Shown: positions 16,991 through 26,602, counted from the stretch's first letter. The stretch is 64,000 nucleotides of DNA from Candidatus Hemicellulosilyticus sp. P3 (GCA_001543385.1 LPNH01000001.1:281880-345879); one strand, 5' to 3'. Notes: generated by a model from the letters alone, not told the origin. Numbers and translations are program-made.

Positions 16991-19876
16991 ATGAAGAGAC
17001 TATTACTGACACTCCCCCTGGCGGCACTGCTGCTCTCCGCCTGCCGCAAAGACGAGGCGACGGTCGATCTGACCGCCGTTGTCTCCGACCAGCCGGCGCG
17101 GGGCGGCGGCAAAGTCTACATCAATGACAGCCGCTACGCCTGCTGGCATCATGGCGACGCGGTGAACATCAACGGCACCGCCTACACCCTCTCGGTGGAG
17201 CCGGGCGGCGACCACAAGGTGGCCAAGATACTGGGTGTGACAGAAAGCGACGCGGGCTACACCGCGGGCTACCCCGCCGCATACTTCAGCGGCATCACCT
17301 CGGGCGGTGCCGCGGCCACCGTTACCGTGCCGTCTGTTCAGCCCTATAGCCGTGCCACCGTCTTCGACGGGAACGGCGACAGCTACCAGCAGTTAGTAAG
17401 CCCGATGGTGGCCCACTGCGGCGAGGAAGAGGATGTGTTGAAATTTCATAACGTGGCGTCTGTGCTGCAAGTGACCATACAGAACAGCACAGGCTACGAT
17501 CTGGATATGCATTTCGTGACAGTGGAGGCTTCCAGTGCCTATCTTGCCGGTCCGGCACCGGTGAGAGGCATCGGCACAGCCGCTCCGGCGATGGAAATGC
17601 CCGCCAGTGGCTACCATGGCATCACGGTGGATTGCAGCGCCAGTCCCATTGCATTGGAATCTGGTGCCGATACATCGCTCTATGTTGTTTCAGCGCCCTT
17701 TTCTGACCAAATGTTGACAGTGCGAGTGCTGGCAAAAGATCCTGATGGCGACACGGTCTATTACACGCTAAAGGCCACCTCTGCCGGTCCGCTTAGTTTG
17801 GCTCGGAACCAGATGGGGCAGGCCACGTTTGAAATAGAAGAATGCACCTGTAAGCCCGAGACAAGCCGCTGCAACTATGCATTCTGGGGATGCGGAACTG
17901 AATCCAATCCGTTCTTGATCACCAGCGAGGCTGACCTCACCAGACTTCAAGGTTATATGGGGACGAGTGCACATGCTACATATAACGCGGGAACGGTATA
18001 CTATCGCCAAATTGTAGATATCGATGCGTCGAGCTCGACATGGACAAACACCGAGAAATATTTCTGGGCTCATTATGATGGAGGTGGATACAGTATCAAG
18101 TTGGCACTGGCGTCTACAGGTGGATTTGTGGCGAGGATGTATGGGGCAGAGTTCAAGAACTTGACACTGACAGGTACTTGTTCCAGCACTACTGGTATTA
18201 CAGATCCTATCGGGGCGTTTACCAACCATGTTTGGGATGGTTCGGGAGCAGCCAGGTTTGAAAATTGTACAAACAAAATTCCGATTAGTCGCAAAGGTCA
18301 AGCAGGCGGTTTTGTCGGGTTATGTCGCGGAGCGGCTTCTTTTAAGAACTGCACCAATGATGCCAATATCACGGGTTACTCCACTTTTGAATCAGGTAAT
18401 AATTCGATTGGTAGGTATATTGGAGGTTTGGTCGGCAGGGTATATGGTTCCATTGTTTTGGATGGTTGTACGAACAATGGGGCGATTAGTGGTGCTGGAA
18501 GAATTGGTGGAATGGTAGGTGGTGATGACGACAGTCATGGTCCGCTTACTATTAAGGGAATTACCACCAATAATGGGAAAGTCACTTCGACGGCGGCGTA
18601 TTGTGGCGGTATATTAGGCGGCGCTTATATCTCCTTTACGGTGGAGCGTGATGCCACTGTGACGAACAATGGTGTTGTCAGTAACAGTGGAAGCGGTTTT
18701 GTCGGAGGAATTGTTGGCGCTTGCAATAACACAGCATGTCAAATACTGGGGAGAACTGTTAATAACAATACTGTCACCAGCACTGCCGGAAATGTGGGTG
18801 GAATAGCGGGATACGTCAATGTGACTTGTACGGTTCATTATGCGCAGAATAATAGTGCAGTTCGAGGGACAAATAATATAGGCGGTATTGTTGGATCGGG
18901 TGCATCCAGTAGTCTTCAGATAACTAACTCGACAAATGTCGGAGATGTCACCGGAATATCTTATATAGGCGGTATTGTGGGACAGTTTGGATCTGGTTCT
19001 ATTTTGACGCTCACCAATGATACCAATAACGCCACCACTGTCATGGGAAACCAGTATGTAGGGGGTGTTTTGGGTGGAGGAAGAAAGGTGTATGCGACAA
19101 ACTGTGTCAATAATGCCGCTGTAAAAAACAACGGTTCCACATCCGGCGCACAAATGGGAGGTATAGTTGGTCAAATAGATAATAATTGTAACGGTGCCTT
19201 TTTTGACCATTGTTCGAATACGGGTTCCATCACATCGGGAAAGACCAGTGGGGAAACCCAATTGGGGGGCATTGTCGGGCGAATATACATCAGTGCCAAT
19301 AGCACTATAACAATCCGGAATTGTAGCAGTACAGGACCGATTACTGGAAAAGAGATTAACGGTGGGTTGGTCGGACTTAAGTATCGAACTGTATCATCTG
19401 CCAATTGCACCCTTTATGTGTATAACAGTTTCGTGAAATGCACTCTTACGGGAAGTAAGAGTACGTGTGGTATTATTGGGAAAAGCAGTGTCGCGTCGTT
19501 TAGAACGTATATTTACAACACCTATTTTGATGGAATCCTTCAGACAGGAGGTGACGGCAGCTGTTGCGATATAGGATATAGTGCCGGTAACAACATTGTC
19601 ACATCCTTTTGTTACGCTAAAGTCGGGTGCTATTCCGGGACAGGCACGGAACATTATATTGGCTATAACAGCACTTTCACCGATGTTCCTCCAGATAATT
19701 GTGCTTATTATGATGGAATCAGTGGAACGCTATATGGCAACAATGCTGGTTCAGTGGCGGCATCTGTGTCTATCGGTGGCACACAAACCAATCTTGGGGA
19801 TGCGTTGCGGGCATGGCAAACCGCCAATAACACCTATACCCAATGGAATAGCGGTGATGTCCCCGCGCTCCAGTAG
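16991..19876 (+). CDS. GLUG-repeat surface lipoprotein
   Basis: A 961-residue lipoprotein. ATG 16991 gives a signal peptide ending in the lipobox LLSAC (MKRLLLTLPLAALLLSAC), so the mature protein is lipid-anchored and probably surface exposed. Residues 20-290 form a beta-rich, fimbrillin-like N-terminal region in which SLARNQMGQATFEIEEC is a typical end. From about residue 440 to 800 there are twelve GLUG-type motifs of the form IGGIVG followed by a beta-hairpin, spaced about 30 residues, predicting a right-handed beta-helix. The same frame is open far upstream inside radA, but that part is a shadow. Codon and base use change inside the gene: the N-terminal third is GC-rich like its neighbours and the repeat region is clearly more AT-rich. 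Such proteins are usually adhesins or cell-surface stalks; the ligand is unknown. Confidence 0.85.
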   Translation: MKRLLLTLPLAALLLSACRKDEATVDLTAVVSDQPARGGGKVYINDSRYACWHHGDAVNINGTAYTLSVEPGGDHKVAKILGVTESDAGYTAGYPAAYFSGITSGGAAATVTVPSVQPYSRATVFDGNGDSYQQLVSPMVAHCGEEEDVLKFHNVASVLQVTIQNSTGYDLDMHFVTVEASSAYLAGPAPVRGIGTAAPAMEMPASGYHGITVDCSASPIALESGADTSLYVVSAPFSDQMLTVRVLAKDPDGDTVYYTLKATSAGPLSLARNQMGQATFEIEECTCKPETSRCNYAFWGCGTESNPFLITSEADLTRLQGYMGTSAHATYNAGTVYYRQIVDIDASSSTWTNTEKYFWAHYDGGGYSIKLALASTGGFVARMYGAEFKNLTLTGTCSSTTGITDPIGAFTNHVWDGSGAARFENCTNKIPISRKGQAGGFVGLCRGAASFKNCTNDANITGYSTFESGNNSIGRYIGGLVGRVYGSIVLDGCTNNGAISGAGRIGGMVGGDDDSHGPLTIKGITTNNGKVTSTAAYCGGILGGAYISFTVERDATVTNNGVVSNSGSGFVGGIVGACNNTACQILGRTVNNNTVTSTAGNVGGIAGYVNVTCTVHYAQNNSAVRGTNNIGGIVGSGASSSLQITNSTNVGDVTGISYIGGIVGQFGSGSILTLTNDTNNATTVMGNQYVGGVLGGGRKVYATNCVNNAAVKNNGSTSGAQMGGIVGQIDNNCNGAFFDHCSNTGSITSGKTSGETQLGGIVGRIYISANSTITIRNCSSTGPITGKEINGGLVGLKYRTVSSANCTLYVYNSFVKCTLTGSKSTCGIIGKSSVASFRTYIYNTYFDGILQTGGDGSCCDIGYSAGNNIVTSFCYAKVGCYSGTGTEHYIGYNSTFTDVPPDNCAYYDGISGTLYGNNAGSVAASVSIGGTQTNLGDALRAWQTANNTYTQWNSGDVPALQ
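18304..19400 (+). repeat. Twelve GLUG-type motif repeats within the lipoprotein gene
   Basis: Short motifs of the type [IV]GG[ILM][VLA]G recur: GGFVGL, IGGLVGR, IGGMVGG, CGGILGG, VGGIVGA, VGGIAGY, IGGIVGS, IGGIVGQ, VGGVLGG, MGGIVGQ, LGGIVGR and NGGLVGL. Spacing is irregular, around 80-110 bases. The DNA copies are divergent, so this is an old protein repeat and not a recent DNA expansion. Confidence 0.8.
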
Positions 19877-20005
19877 TCTCTCTTGAGCGCATCTTTCTTT
19901 ACAACACATTCTCCCATCATGCAGAATGTCTCGGTCCGACGGAAACCAATAGCCTTTCGTGAAGTTATTTGTATGGTGAGATTTCCGGGAGTTGCGGTAT
20001 AGACT

Positions 20006-20038
20006 ACGGCTCCGATCGGTTGCTTGAAGCCGTGGTTT
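20006..20038. terminator. Possible weak terminator between convergent genes
   Basis: ACGGCT at 20006-20011 pairs with AGCCGT at 20028-20033, followed by GGTTTTA on the plus strand. It sits between the convergent GLUG lipoprotein and PHP phosphatase genes. The stem is only six pairs and the loop is long, so support is weak. The rest of 19877-20040 shows nothing recognisable. Confidence 0.3.
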
Positions 20039-20040
20039 TA

Positions 20041-20889
20041 CTACAAAAGGTCGATTCGTTCCAACACATTCCGATACCCCATCTCGTGTAGCATGGTGTA
20101 GGCGCCTTCGGTGCGGTCCAACTCTTCAGGGGCATGGGCGTCGGTGCTGACGATGACGGGGATGCCAATCCGGTTCATGTCTGTCAAGGCACGCCGCGAA
20201 GGGTAGAAGTCGGTGTGGCGTCCTTTGTAGAGGCCACGGGTGTTGACTTCGACCACACACCCTGCCTCGTGCGCCAGCAGCAGTGTCTCGCCTAACAGCA
20301 ACTGATACCATGCCTCGTCGGTGCTGAAATAGCGTCCGCGGTTGTGCATGGCGATTTTGTCTATATGGGCGACGACAGGCGGATGCGTCCGCTCGATCAT
20401 TTCGTTGCTTTGCCGGAAGAAGGCGGTGACTGCGCGGCGGATGTCGCCGCCAAACAGTCGTTGCAGTCCCTCGTCGTAGGTCTCCTGGCGTGACCCGTCG
20501 ATAAACCAGAGCCGCTCGGCGCGTTCGTCGGGGTTGTCGGATTGTGACTCGCCGGGGACGGCGACAAGGTGGACTCCGCCGATGAAATAGTCCAGCCCTC
20601 CCTGTCGCACCAAGGGCTCGAAATTGTCGAGCAAGCCGGGGATATAGTCTATCTCCAGACCTAAAAAGAGGTCGATCCGGCCTTGGTGTTCGTCGCGCAA
20701 CGCACGTACCTCGCGGCAGTAGTCTTCGTAGCGATCGGGGCGGAGCGCGAAGCGATTGTTGAACGGGACAGGTGCATGGCTGGAGAACCCCAGTGCGTCG
20801 AAGTTGTGGGCGACGGCGTAGTCCACATATTCCCGCAGGGTGCCGCGGCCGTCACAATAGACACTGTGTGTGTGGAAGTTGCTGCTCAT
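20041..20889 (-). CDS. PHP-domain phosphatase, histidinol-phosphatase (HisJ/HisK) type
   Basis: A 282-residue PHP-family metallophosphatase. The N-terminal metal-binding motif is NFHTHSVYCDG, and later motifs are LGFSSHAPVPF, LFLGLEIDYIPG, DYFIGGVHLV, VAHIDKI, VEVNTRGLYKGRHTDFYPS and PVIVSTDAHAPEEL. These match the HisK-type histidinol-phosphatase of histidine synthesis. The substrate is inferred; many Bacteroidota annotate such proteins as histidinol-phosphatase without other his genes nearby, as here. ATG 20889 is chosen because it begins directly before the first metal ligands and overlaps the preceding stop by four bases (ATGA), pointing to translational coupling with the membrane protein gene. 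An upstream ATG in the same frame would run deep into that gene. Confidence 0.85.
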   Translation of the reverse strand: MSSNFHTHSVYCDGRGTLREYVDYAVAHNFDALGFSSHAPVPFNNRFALRPDRYEDYCREVRALRDEHQGRIDLFLGLEIDYIPGLLDNFEPLVRQGGLDYFIGGVHLVAVPGESQSDNPDERAERLWFIDGSRQETYDEGLQRLFGGDIRRAVTAFFRQSNEMIERTHPPVVAHIDKIAMHNRGRYFSTDEAWYQLLLGETLLLAHEAGCVVEVNTRGLYKGRHTDFYPSRRALTDMNRIGIPVIVSTDAHAPEELDRTEGAYTMLHEMGYRNVLERIDLL

Positions 20890-21590
20890 TTTCTGCCTCC
20901 GGCAAGTGCCAGTATAAGACCCAGCGCCACCCCAAGCAGGGCGGCGAAGAGCACCTGCAGGTTGGCGGGCAGAATGAAGGTGACAGTATGGGCGGGAAAC
21001 CAAAAGAGGGGTATGGTCTTTTTAAAGACGATGTTCCATTGGACGTCCCAGTTCAGTTTCCGGCTGATGATCTCACGCATCTTCATCGGGCGCAGCAGCC
21101 CGCGCACAGTGCCGCCGGTGTCCTGGATGTGGATATCGGTGCATTTGTGAAAAGTCATCATGACGGGGGCGAAAATGGTGTTCATGGCTACGCTGACGGC
21201 AAAAGCGATGCCCAGTTTGCCCCACGACAGGGTGGGGGAGGCAAACACTGCGCCCAGTGAGCCGCGGCTGCATCCCCCCACGGTCTCGAGAAAGGCGGGG
21301 GTGCCGCTTTTGAAGATTATCATAGCCATGGTGATGCACATGCCCAGAACCCCCCACACCATCATGCGTGGCACGATGCCGAACCCGGGCTCGTTGTAAA
21401 CGCCTTTGCGGATACGCAGCGCCAGCATCTCGCCCAGTGTTGCCAGGATGGCGAATTTAAAAAAGGCCATGATGAATGGGTGCGTGGCAGTGGCCCGGTT
21501 GAACCAGTCGAAGAAGCCGGTGGCGGGGATGAAGAAGGGCGCCAGCACGGCGGCGGCGCAGAGAATCAATGTCCAGTCCTGTCGTTTCAT
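20886..21590 (-). CDS. Conserved integral membrane protein, possibly Mpv17/PMP22-like
   Basis: A 234-residue membrane protein that begins MKRQDWTLILCAAAVLAPFF at ATG 21590. Hydrophobic helices are visible at about residues 8-25, 35-60, 75-100, 120-150 and 205-230. The C-terminal part reads WNIVFKKTIPLFWFPAHTVTF, then ILPANLQVLFAALLGVALG. The tryptophan/proline-rich segment followed by a final helix loosely recalls Mpv17/PMP22 proteins, but I cannot confirm the family. It is translationally coupled to the PHP phosphatase (4-base overlap). No catalytic residues are evident. Confidence 0.7.
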   Translation of the reverse strand: MKRQDWTLILCAAAVLAPFFIPATGFFDWFNRATATHPFIMAFFKFAILATLGEMLALRIRKGVYNEPGFGIVPRMMVWGVLGMCITMAMIIFKSGTPAFLETVGGCSRGSLGAVFASPTLSWGKLGIAFAVSVAMNTIFAPVMMTFHKCTDIHIQDTGGTVRGLLRPMKMREIISRKLNWDVQWNIVFKKTIPLFWFPAHTVTFILPANLQVLFAALLGVALGLILALAGGRK

Positions 21591-21595
21591 AATGG

Positions 21596-21627
21596 TTGCA
21601 AAGATACAAATTTTAGTTGTACCTTTG
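21596..21627 (+). promoter_or_regulatory. Overlapping divergent promoters
   Basis: Plus strand: TTG at 21596-21598 and TACCTTTG at 21620-21627 (21 bases between) point to the nuclease-fold gene at 21636. Minus strand: TATCTTTG at 21606-21599 points to the membrane protein gene at 21590, leaving an almost leaderless transcript. The layout repeats the divergent arrangement seen at 3614-3640. Confidence 0.6.
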
Positions 21628-21635
21628 CTGACGCT

Positions 21636-22595
21636 ATGAGTCGCCGAATGTTGATAGGCAGTCTCTTTCTCGTCGTGTCTGGGCTCTTGCGGGCGCAGAC
21701 GCGACTGGCATGCTGGAATCTGGAGAACTTCTTCGATACGGTCGACGACACGTTGACGTTGGATGATGCATTTACACCGCAGGGTGAGAATCATTGGACC
21801 TATTCCCGCTTCGTCCGCAAGCGCGACATGTTATACAAGACAGTGGCTGCCATGGGCTATCCGGCGCTGGTGGGGTTGGTTGAGGTGGAGAACGGCCGGG
21901 TGCTCGACGCGCTTTGCCAAGGCACCCCGTTGCGTCGGCAGGGCTATTCCTGGGTTCATTTTGATTCACCGGACCGGCGCGGCATCGACTGCGCCCTGCT
22001 GTACCGTGCTGACAAGTTGCGCCTGTTGCGGTCCCGGCCTGTCGGGGTGTCGGACACGGCGGAGGGTTTTTACACACGCGATATGCTGTTGGTCGAGGGA
22101 TGCTTGGCGCAGGGTGACACACTTTGCGTGTTGGTCAACCACTGGCCGTCGCGGAAAGGCGGCATCCGGGCCGACAACTATCGATCCCGCATCGCCGGTC
22201 GGCTTCGCAGGGTGATGGACTCGCTGCACACCGTCCACCCGGACGCTTGGGTGGTGGCAATGGGCGACTTCAACGCTGCCCCCGGCGAGGTGATGCGGTC
22301 CATGGCCAAGCCTGTCGACAGCGCGTCCGGCGGGCCGCTCAACCTTATGGCGGGTTTGGAACCGGATCCGGCCAGCTACAAGTATCAGGGGCGCTGGGAG
22401 TGGATCGATCAGATACTCTGCTACACGCCGACGGCAGAGATACTGTCGACACTCCGTGGCAGCGTGTTCACAGCCCCGTGGCTGTTGGCAGTCGATGAGC
22501 GTTACATGGGGCTTAAGCCGCTGCGGACCTACCGGGCCATGGTCTATCTGGGCGGAGTCAGTGACCATCTGCCGGTCTATGTGGACTTGCCGTAG
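21636..22595 (+). CDS. Exported endonuclease/exonuclease/phosphatase-family protein
   Basis: A 319-residue protein with a signal peptide (MSRRMLIGSLFLVVSGLLRA). The mature N-terminus reads TRLACWNLENFFDT, the first motif of the DNase I-like fold. GLVEVENGRVL carries the metal-binding Glu, HWPSRKGG a conserved His, VAMGDFNAAPGE the catalytic Asp-Phe-Asn, and VSDHLPVYVDL the final Asp-His pair, so the active site looks complete. The substrate could be nucleic acid or a phosphoester; the signal peptide places it outside the cytoplasm. ATG 21636 lies directly after its promoter. Confidence 0.88.
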   Translation: MSRRMLIGSLFLVVSGLLRAQTRLACWNLENFFDTVDDTLTLDDAFTPQGENHWTYSRFVRKRDMLYKTVAAMGYPALVGLVEVENGRVLDALCQGTPLRRQGYSWVHFDSPDRRGIDCALLYRADKLRLLRSRPVGVSDTAEGFYTRDMLLVEGCLAQGDTLCVLVNHWPSRKGGIRADNYRSRIAGRLRRVMDSLHTVHPDAWVVAMGDFNAAPGEVMRSMAKPVDSASGGPLNLMAGLEPDPASYKYQGRWEWIDQILCYTPTAEILSTLRGSVFTAPWLLAVDERYMGLKPLRTYRAMVYLGGVSDHLPVYVDLP

Positions 22596-22620
22596 CGTCT
22601 GCGCTCTCTTTTTATTTTTG
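22587..22620 (+). promoter_or_regulatory. Candidate promoter for the antiporter-protease gene group
   Basis: TTG at 22587-22589 and TATTTTTG at 22613-22620 are separated by 23 bases. A start near 22626 would give a leader of about 75 bases before ATG 22701. Confidence 0.45.
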
Positions 22621-22700
22621 CTGTCAAGGCGCTGCAACAATAAAACGTGCGTGTGCGCGTTATTTTCGTTATAATATTCCCGTTTATCTCATCGCACCCT

Positions 22701-24965
22701 ATGCCTCCGCTTTTTTACGACTTGGCTGTCATTCTTGTCACCGCAGGTGTCATCACCGTCATTTTCAAATGGATGAAGCAGCCCTTGGTGCTGGGGTATC
22801 TGGTGGCGGGCTTTTTTATCGGCCCCTATTTTCCTTGGTTTCCGGCCATTACCGACGAGGTCGACATCCACGTTTGGAGTGATATTGGCATCGTCTTCCT
22901 GATGTTTGCCTTGGGTTTGGAATTCAGCATCAAGAAATTAAAGAAGGTTGGCAGCACGGGTGCCGTCACGGCGTTGACAGAGCTGCTGTTGATGTTTACG
23001 ATCGGCAATATCGTCGGTCACCTGCTGGGATGGAGCCAGATGGACTGCATATTCCTCGGATGTATGCTCTCCATCTCTTCGACGACGATTATTATCAAGT
23101 CATTCGACGACTTGAAATTGAAACAGCAGAAGTTCACCGGCACGGTGACGGCGGTGCTGGTCGTGGAGGATCTGATTGCAGTGTTGCTGTTGGTGGTGCT
23201 GTCCACGGTGAGTGTCAGCAAGCGTTTCGACGGTGTGCAGCTGGCAGAGAGTCTGGTCAAGCTCGTGTTTTTTCTCATAGTCTGGTTCACATTCGGCATC
23301 TACTTGATTCCGACGTTTCTCAAATGGATGCGCCGTTATATGACTGAAGAGACGCTTTGCATCGTCGCCGTGGGGCTTTGTTTCGCTATGGTGGTCATGG
23401 CCTCTTATGCAGGTTTCTCCACGGCATTGGGTGCCTTTGTGATGGGCGCCATACTGGCCGAGACAATCGAGGCGGATGTGATCCACCGTATCATCACCCC
23501 CGTCAAGAATCTTTTCGGTGCGGTGTTTTTTGTGAGTGTAGGCACGCTGATCAACCCGCAGATCCTGCTCCGTTACTGGCTGCCCATTGTGGTGATTGCG
23601 TCGACGGTTGTCGTCTTCAAGTCGCTGTCGGCGACGGCGGGGGTGCTGCTTTCGGGCCGCAATCTGAAAACGGCGATGCAGTCGGGATTCTGCTTCTGCC
23701 AGATCGGTGAGTTTTCGTTCATCATCGCCGGGCTGGGCCTCAGTTTCCATGTCATCAATCCCGACCTCTATCCCGTCATTGTGTCGGTGTCGGTGCTTAC
23801 GACCTTTGTAACGCCCTATATGATCAAGGCGGCGTTGCCTGCCTATAATGCGCTCTACCCTCGCATACCGTTGCCCATACGCGAGTCGCTGGAACGTTAC
23901 AGCGCCAGTGCCAGCAGCAGCGGTCATGAACAGTCTATCAAGAAATTCTTGCGCAAGCAACTTTCCGGCGTCTTGCTGCATGGTTCCATTCTGGCTGCGT
24001 TGGCGATGCTTTCGGCGTCCGTGCTCAAGCCGTTTTTGAACACGGTGCTGACCGATGCCGCCGACAGGCCGCTGTTCTGGGGCAACTTGCTGGGTGTCGT
24101 TATCACGCTGACAGTGATGGCGCCGTTCTTATGGGCGATAGTGGTAAAAAATGTCAGCCGTGACCGCATCCGCCGTCTGTTGGAGGTCTACAACCACAGT
24201 CAGGTGGTGGTCATCCCGGTGCTGCTGTTGCGCTACTTCGTTGCTTTGGCTTTTGTGGGCTATGTGCTGGCCACCTATTTCCATATTGCGGCAGGTCTGA
24301 TTGTCATTTTGGCCGTTTTGGCCATCCTTTTGATGCTCTATTCGCGCCGCGCCATCGGCTTCTACTATCGCATTGAGGACCGTTTTGTCACCAACTTCAA
24401 CCAACGTCAGGCACAGCATTCATTCCGCATCCCCGCGTCGTTGGAGAAATCGTTCTACATGGAACGTATGCTTATGTCAGCCTATTCGCGCTTTGTCGGT
24501 GTCAGTCTGGAACATTCGCGTCTCAGGCAGGACTTTGGCATCAATGTGGTCAGCATCGAGCGTGCCGGTGTTATTTATGATCTGCCTGACAAATCGATGA
24601 TGCTGATGCCGCTCGACCGGATCACCGTCATCGGCAGCGAGGAGCAGATCTCCGCTTTCCGAGCTGTCGTGGAGGTGGAGCCCGATATGCTCATCCACGA
24701 CCATTCGGACAACGAACTCAACATCTACCGCCTCGAAGTGAAATCCGACAGCCCTATGTCAGGCATCATGATTCGCCAGTCGCAGTTCCAGACCAAATAC
24801 CGCTCCATGATTATCGCCATCGAGCGCGGTCTCGACTATATGCTCAATCCACCGGCCGACACCCTGTTTTGCGTAGGCGACGTGGTGTGGTTCGTGTCGC
24901 CGCAGGATGTGCAGTTGCAAGACCTCAATGCGAAACCTCTAACCGAATCCGTTATAATGTCATGA
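22701..24965 (+). CDS. CPA2-family monovalent cation:proton antiporter (Kef-type) with RCK_C domains
   Basis: A 754-residue membrane protein. Residues 1-390 form the twelve-helix antiporter core; marks are PLVLGYLVAGFFIGP, ALGLEFSIKKLKK, SISSTTIIIKSFDDL, VLVVEDLIAVLLLVVL, FSTALGAFVMGAILAET and FCQIGEFSFIIAGLGL. The Glu-Asp pair in VVEDLIA is the usual ion-binding region. A further group of about four helices follows at 420-570, then two cytoplasmic RCK_C-like domains (MLMPLDRITVIGSEEQ and VKSDSPMSGIMIRQSQ to TLFCVGDVVWFVSP). It probably exchanges K+ or Na+ for protons. I start it at ATG 22701 (MPPLFYDLA); an upstream in-frame ATG at 22647 is possible. The stop overlaps the S41 protease start (ATGA). 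Confidence 0.9.
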   Translation: MPPLFYDLAVILVTAGVITVIFKWMKQPLVLGYLVAGFFIGPYFPWFPAITDEVDIHVWSDIGIVFLMFALGLEFSIKKLKKVGSTGAVTALTELLLMFTIGNIVGHLLGWSQMDCIFLGCMLSISSTTIIIKSFDDLKLKQQKFTGTVTAVLVVEDLIAVLLLVVLSTVSVSKRFDGVQLAESLVKLVFFLIVWFTFGIYLIPTFLKWMRRYMTEETLCIVAVGLCFAMVVMASYAGFSTALGAFVMGAILAETIEADVIHRIITPVKNLFGAVFFVSVGTLINPQILLRYWLPIVVIASTVVVFKSLSATAGVLLSGRNLKTAMQSGFCFCQIGEFSFIIAGLGLSFHVINPDLYPVIVSVSVLTTFVTPYMIKAALPAYNALYPRIPLPIRESLERYSASASSSGHEQSIKKFLRKQLSGVLLHGSILAALAMLSASVLKPFLNTVLTDAADRPLFWGNLLGVVITLTVMAPFLWAIVVKNVSRDRIRRLLEVYNHSQVVVIPVLLLRYFVALAFVGYVLATYFHIAAGLIVILAVLAILLMLYSRRAIGFYYRIEDRFVTNFNQRQAQHSFRIPASLEKSFYMERMLMSAYSRFVGVSLEHSRLRQDFGINVVSIERAGVIYDLPDKSMMLMPLDRITVIGSEEQISAFRAVVEVEPDMLIHDHSDNELNIYRLEVKSDSPMSGIMIRQSQFQTKYRSMIIAIERGLDYMLNPPADTLFCVGDVVWFVSPQDVQLQDLNAKPLTESVIMS

Positions 24966-26602
24966 AACGCCTTGTCCCGTTCACCCTGTTACTGCTGGCG
25001 AGCCTCGTCGCAGTCCGTGCCCAAAACGACCGTGCTTTCGAGATCGCCAAGAATCTCGAGGTGTTTGGCAATGTATACAAGAATATCCATCTCTATTATG
25101 TCGACGATGTCGATCCGGGCAAGGCCGTCAAAACCGCCATCGACGCGATGCTGGCCTCGCTGGATCCCTACACCAATTACTACCCGGAAAGCGATATGGA
25201 GGATGTGAAGCTGCAGCTGTTGGGGCAGTATGGCGGTGTCGGCGCCCTGATCCACCAGAACGGTGACAAAATTTACATCGCCGAGCCCTACAAGGGCCTT
25301 CCGGCCGACCAGGCGGGACTGCGTGCCGGCGACCGTATTGTGGCCGTGAACGGCGAGAGCACCGAGGGCAAACGCAACGCCGACGTCAGCAGTGCCATGC
25401 GCGGACAGGCAGGCACCACGGTGACGTTGACGCTCGAACGCGACGGAAGCCGTTTCGACCGCACGCTGACGAGGCGGGAGATTCAGCTGCCCAATGTGCC
25501 CTACAGCGGTATGGTGGACGGACGCATCGGATATATCAAACTCAACGAATTTACACAGGATGCCGGGCGCCATGTCCGCGAGGCGTTCCTGGATTTGAAA
25601 AAGTCCCACCCTGCCATGCAGGGGCTTATTATTGACCTGCGCGGCAACGGCGGCGGCTTGATGAACGAGGCGGTTGACCTTGTCAACATATTTGTCGACA
25701 AGGGTGCGCTGGTGGTCGAGACCAAGGGCAAGGTAGCCGCCAAGAATACGCGAAGTTACACGACACGGCGTGCCGACGACACGACGATTCCGCTGGCTGT
25801 GCTCATCGATGGCTACAGTGCCTCGGCAAGCGAGATTGTGAGCGGCAGCCTGCAGGATTTTGACAGAGCGGTGGTCGTCGGTTCGCGCTCGTTCGGCAAA
25901 GGTTTGGTGCAGAACATTCTGCCGATGCCCTACAACAACCAGTTGAAGGTGACCGTGTCCAAATATTACATCCCGTCAGGTCGTTGCATACAAGCTGTCG
26001 ACTACTCACACCGCGACGAAAACGGCCGTGCCGTCAAAGTGCCCGACTCGCTTAAAGTAGCCTTCCGCACGGCGCATGGCCGGGTGGTGTACGACGGATT
26101 CGGCATCGAGCCCGATGTCGAGGTCAAGCCCGAGTATATGTCAAGTCTGGCCATAGCGCTGACGCAGCGTTTCCTTGTCTTCGACTTCGTGACGGAGTAT
26201 GTCCGCACCCACGCATCCATAGCCCCGCCCGATCGCTTTGAGGTGTCGGATTCGCTCTACGATGCATTTGTCGCTTGGCTGAGTAATAAGGATTACGACT
26301 ACACGACTGTGACCGAGCGGATGCTCAAGGAGTTGCGGGAGGTGGCGCAGGAAGAGCGCTATCTCGCCTCCATCGAGCAGGACCTGCAGTCAATGGAACA
26401 GCGTTTCCGCGGCGACAAGAAGCAGGATCTGATAAAGCACCGCGACGAGGTGGCGGCCATGCTCAAAGCAGAGATACTGGTGCGATATTACTATAACGAA
26501 GGCCGTATCGCCGGTTCGCTGTCCGACGACCCGGATGTTCAGTGTGCAGTGCGGATTCTCAGTGACCGGAAGCAGTATAGCCGGATATTGAGCGGTGAAT
26601 AG
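24962..26602 (+). CDS. S41 C-terminal processing protease (CtpA/Prc family)
   Basis: A 546-residue exported serine protease. It has a signal peptide (MKRLVPFTLLLLASLVAVRA), a helical cap, a PDZ domain at about residues 95-180 with GVGALIHQNGDKIYIAEP and PADQAGLRAGDRIVAVNGES, and the S41 core. The catalytic dyad is Ser288 (context SASASEIV) and Lys313 (SFGKGLVQ), 25 residues apart as in plant D1 processing protease. It should cut periplasmic proteins near their C-termini. A helical region of about 180 residues after the core is typical of Bacteroidota members. The start overlaps the antiporter stop by four bases, and the stop overlaps the next gene, so these genes are translationally linked. 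Confidence 0.93.
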   Translation: MKRLVPFTLLLLASLVAVRAQNDRAFEIAKNLEVFGNVYKNIHLYYVDDVDPGKAVKTAIDAMLASLDPYTNYYPESDMEDVKLQLLGQYGGVGALIHQNGDKIYIAEPYKGLPADQAGLRAGDRIVAVNGESTEGKRNADVSSAMRGQAGTTVTLTLERDGSRFDRTLTRREIQLPNVPYSGMVDGRIGYIKLNEFTQDAGRHVREAFLDLKKSHPAMQGLIIDLRGNGGGLMNEAVDLVNIFVDKGALVVETKGKVAAKNTRSYTTRRADDTTIPLAVLIDGYSASASEIVSGSLQDFDRAVVVGSRSFGKGLVQNILPMPYNNQLKVTVSKYYIPSGRCIQAVDYSHRDENGRAVKVPDSLKVAFRTAHGRVVYDGFGIEPDVEVKPEYMSSLAIALTQRFLVFDFVTEYVRTHASIAPPDRFEVSDSLYDAFVAWLSNKDYDYTTVTERMLKELREVAQEERYLASIEQDLQSMEQRFRGDKKQDLIKHRDEVAAMLKAEILVRYYYNEGRIAGSLSDDPDVQCAVRILSDRKQYSRILSGE

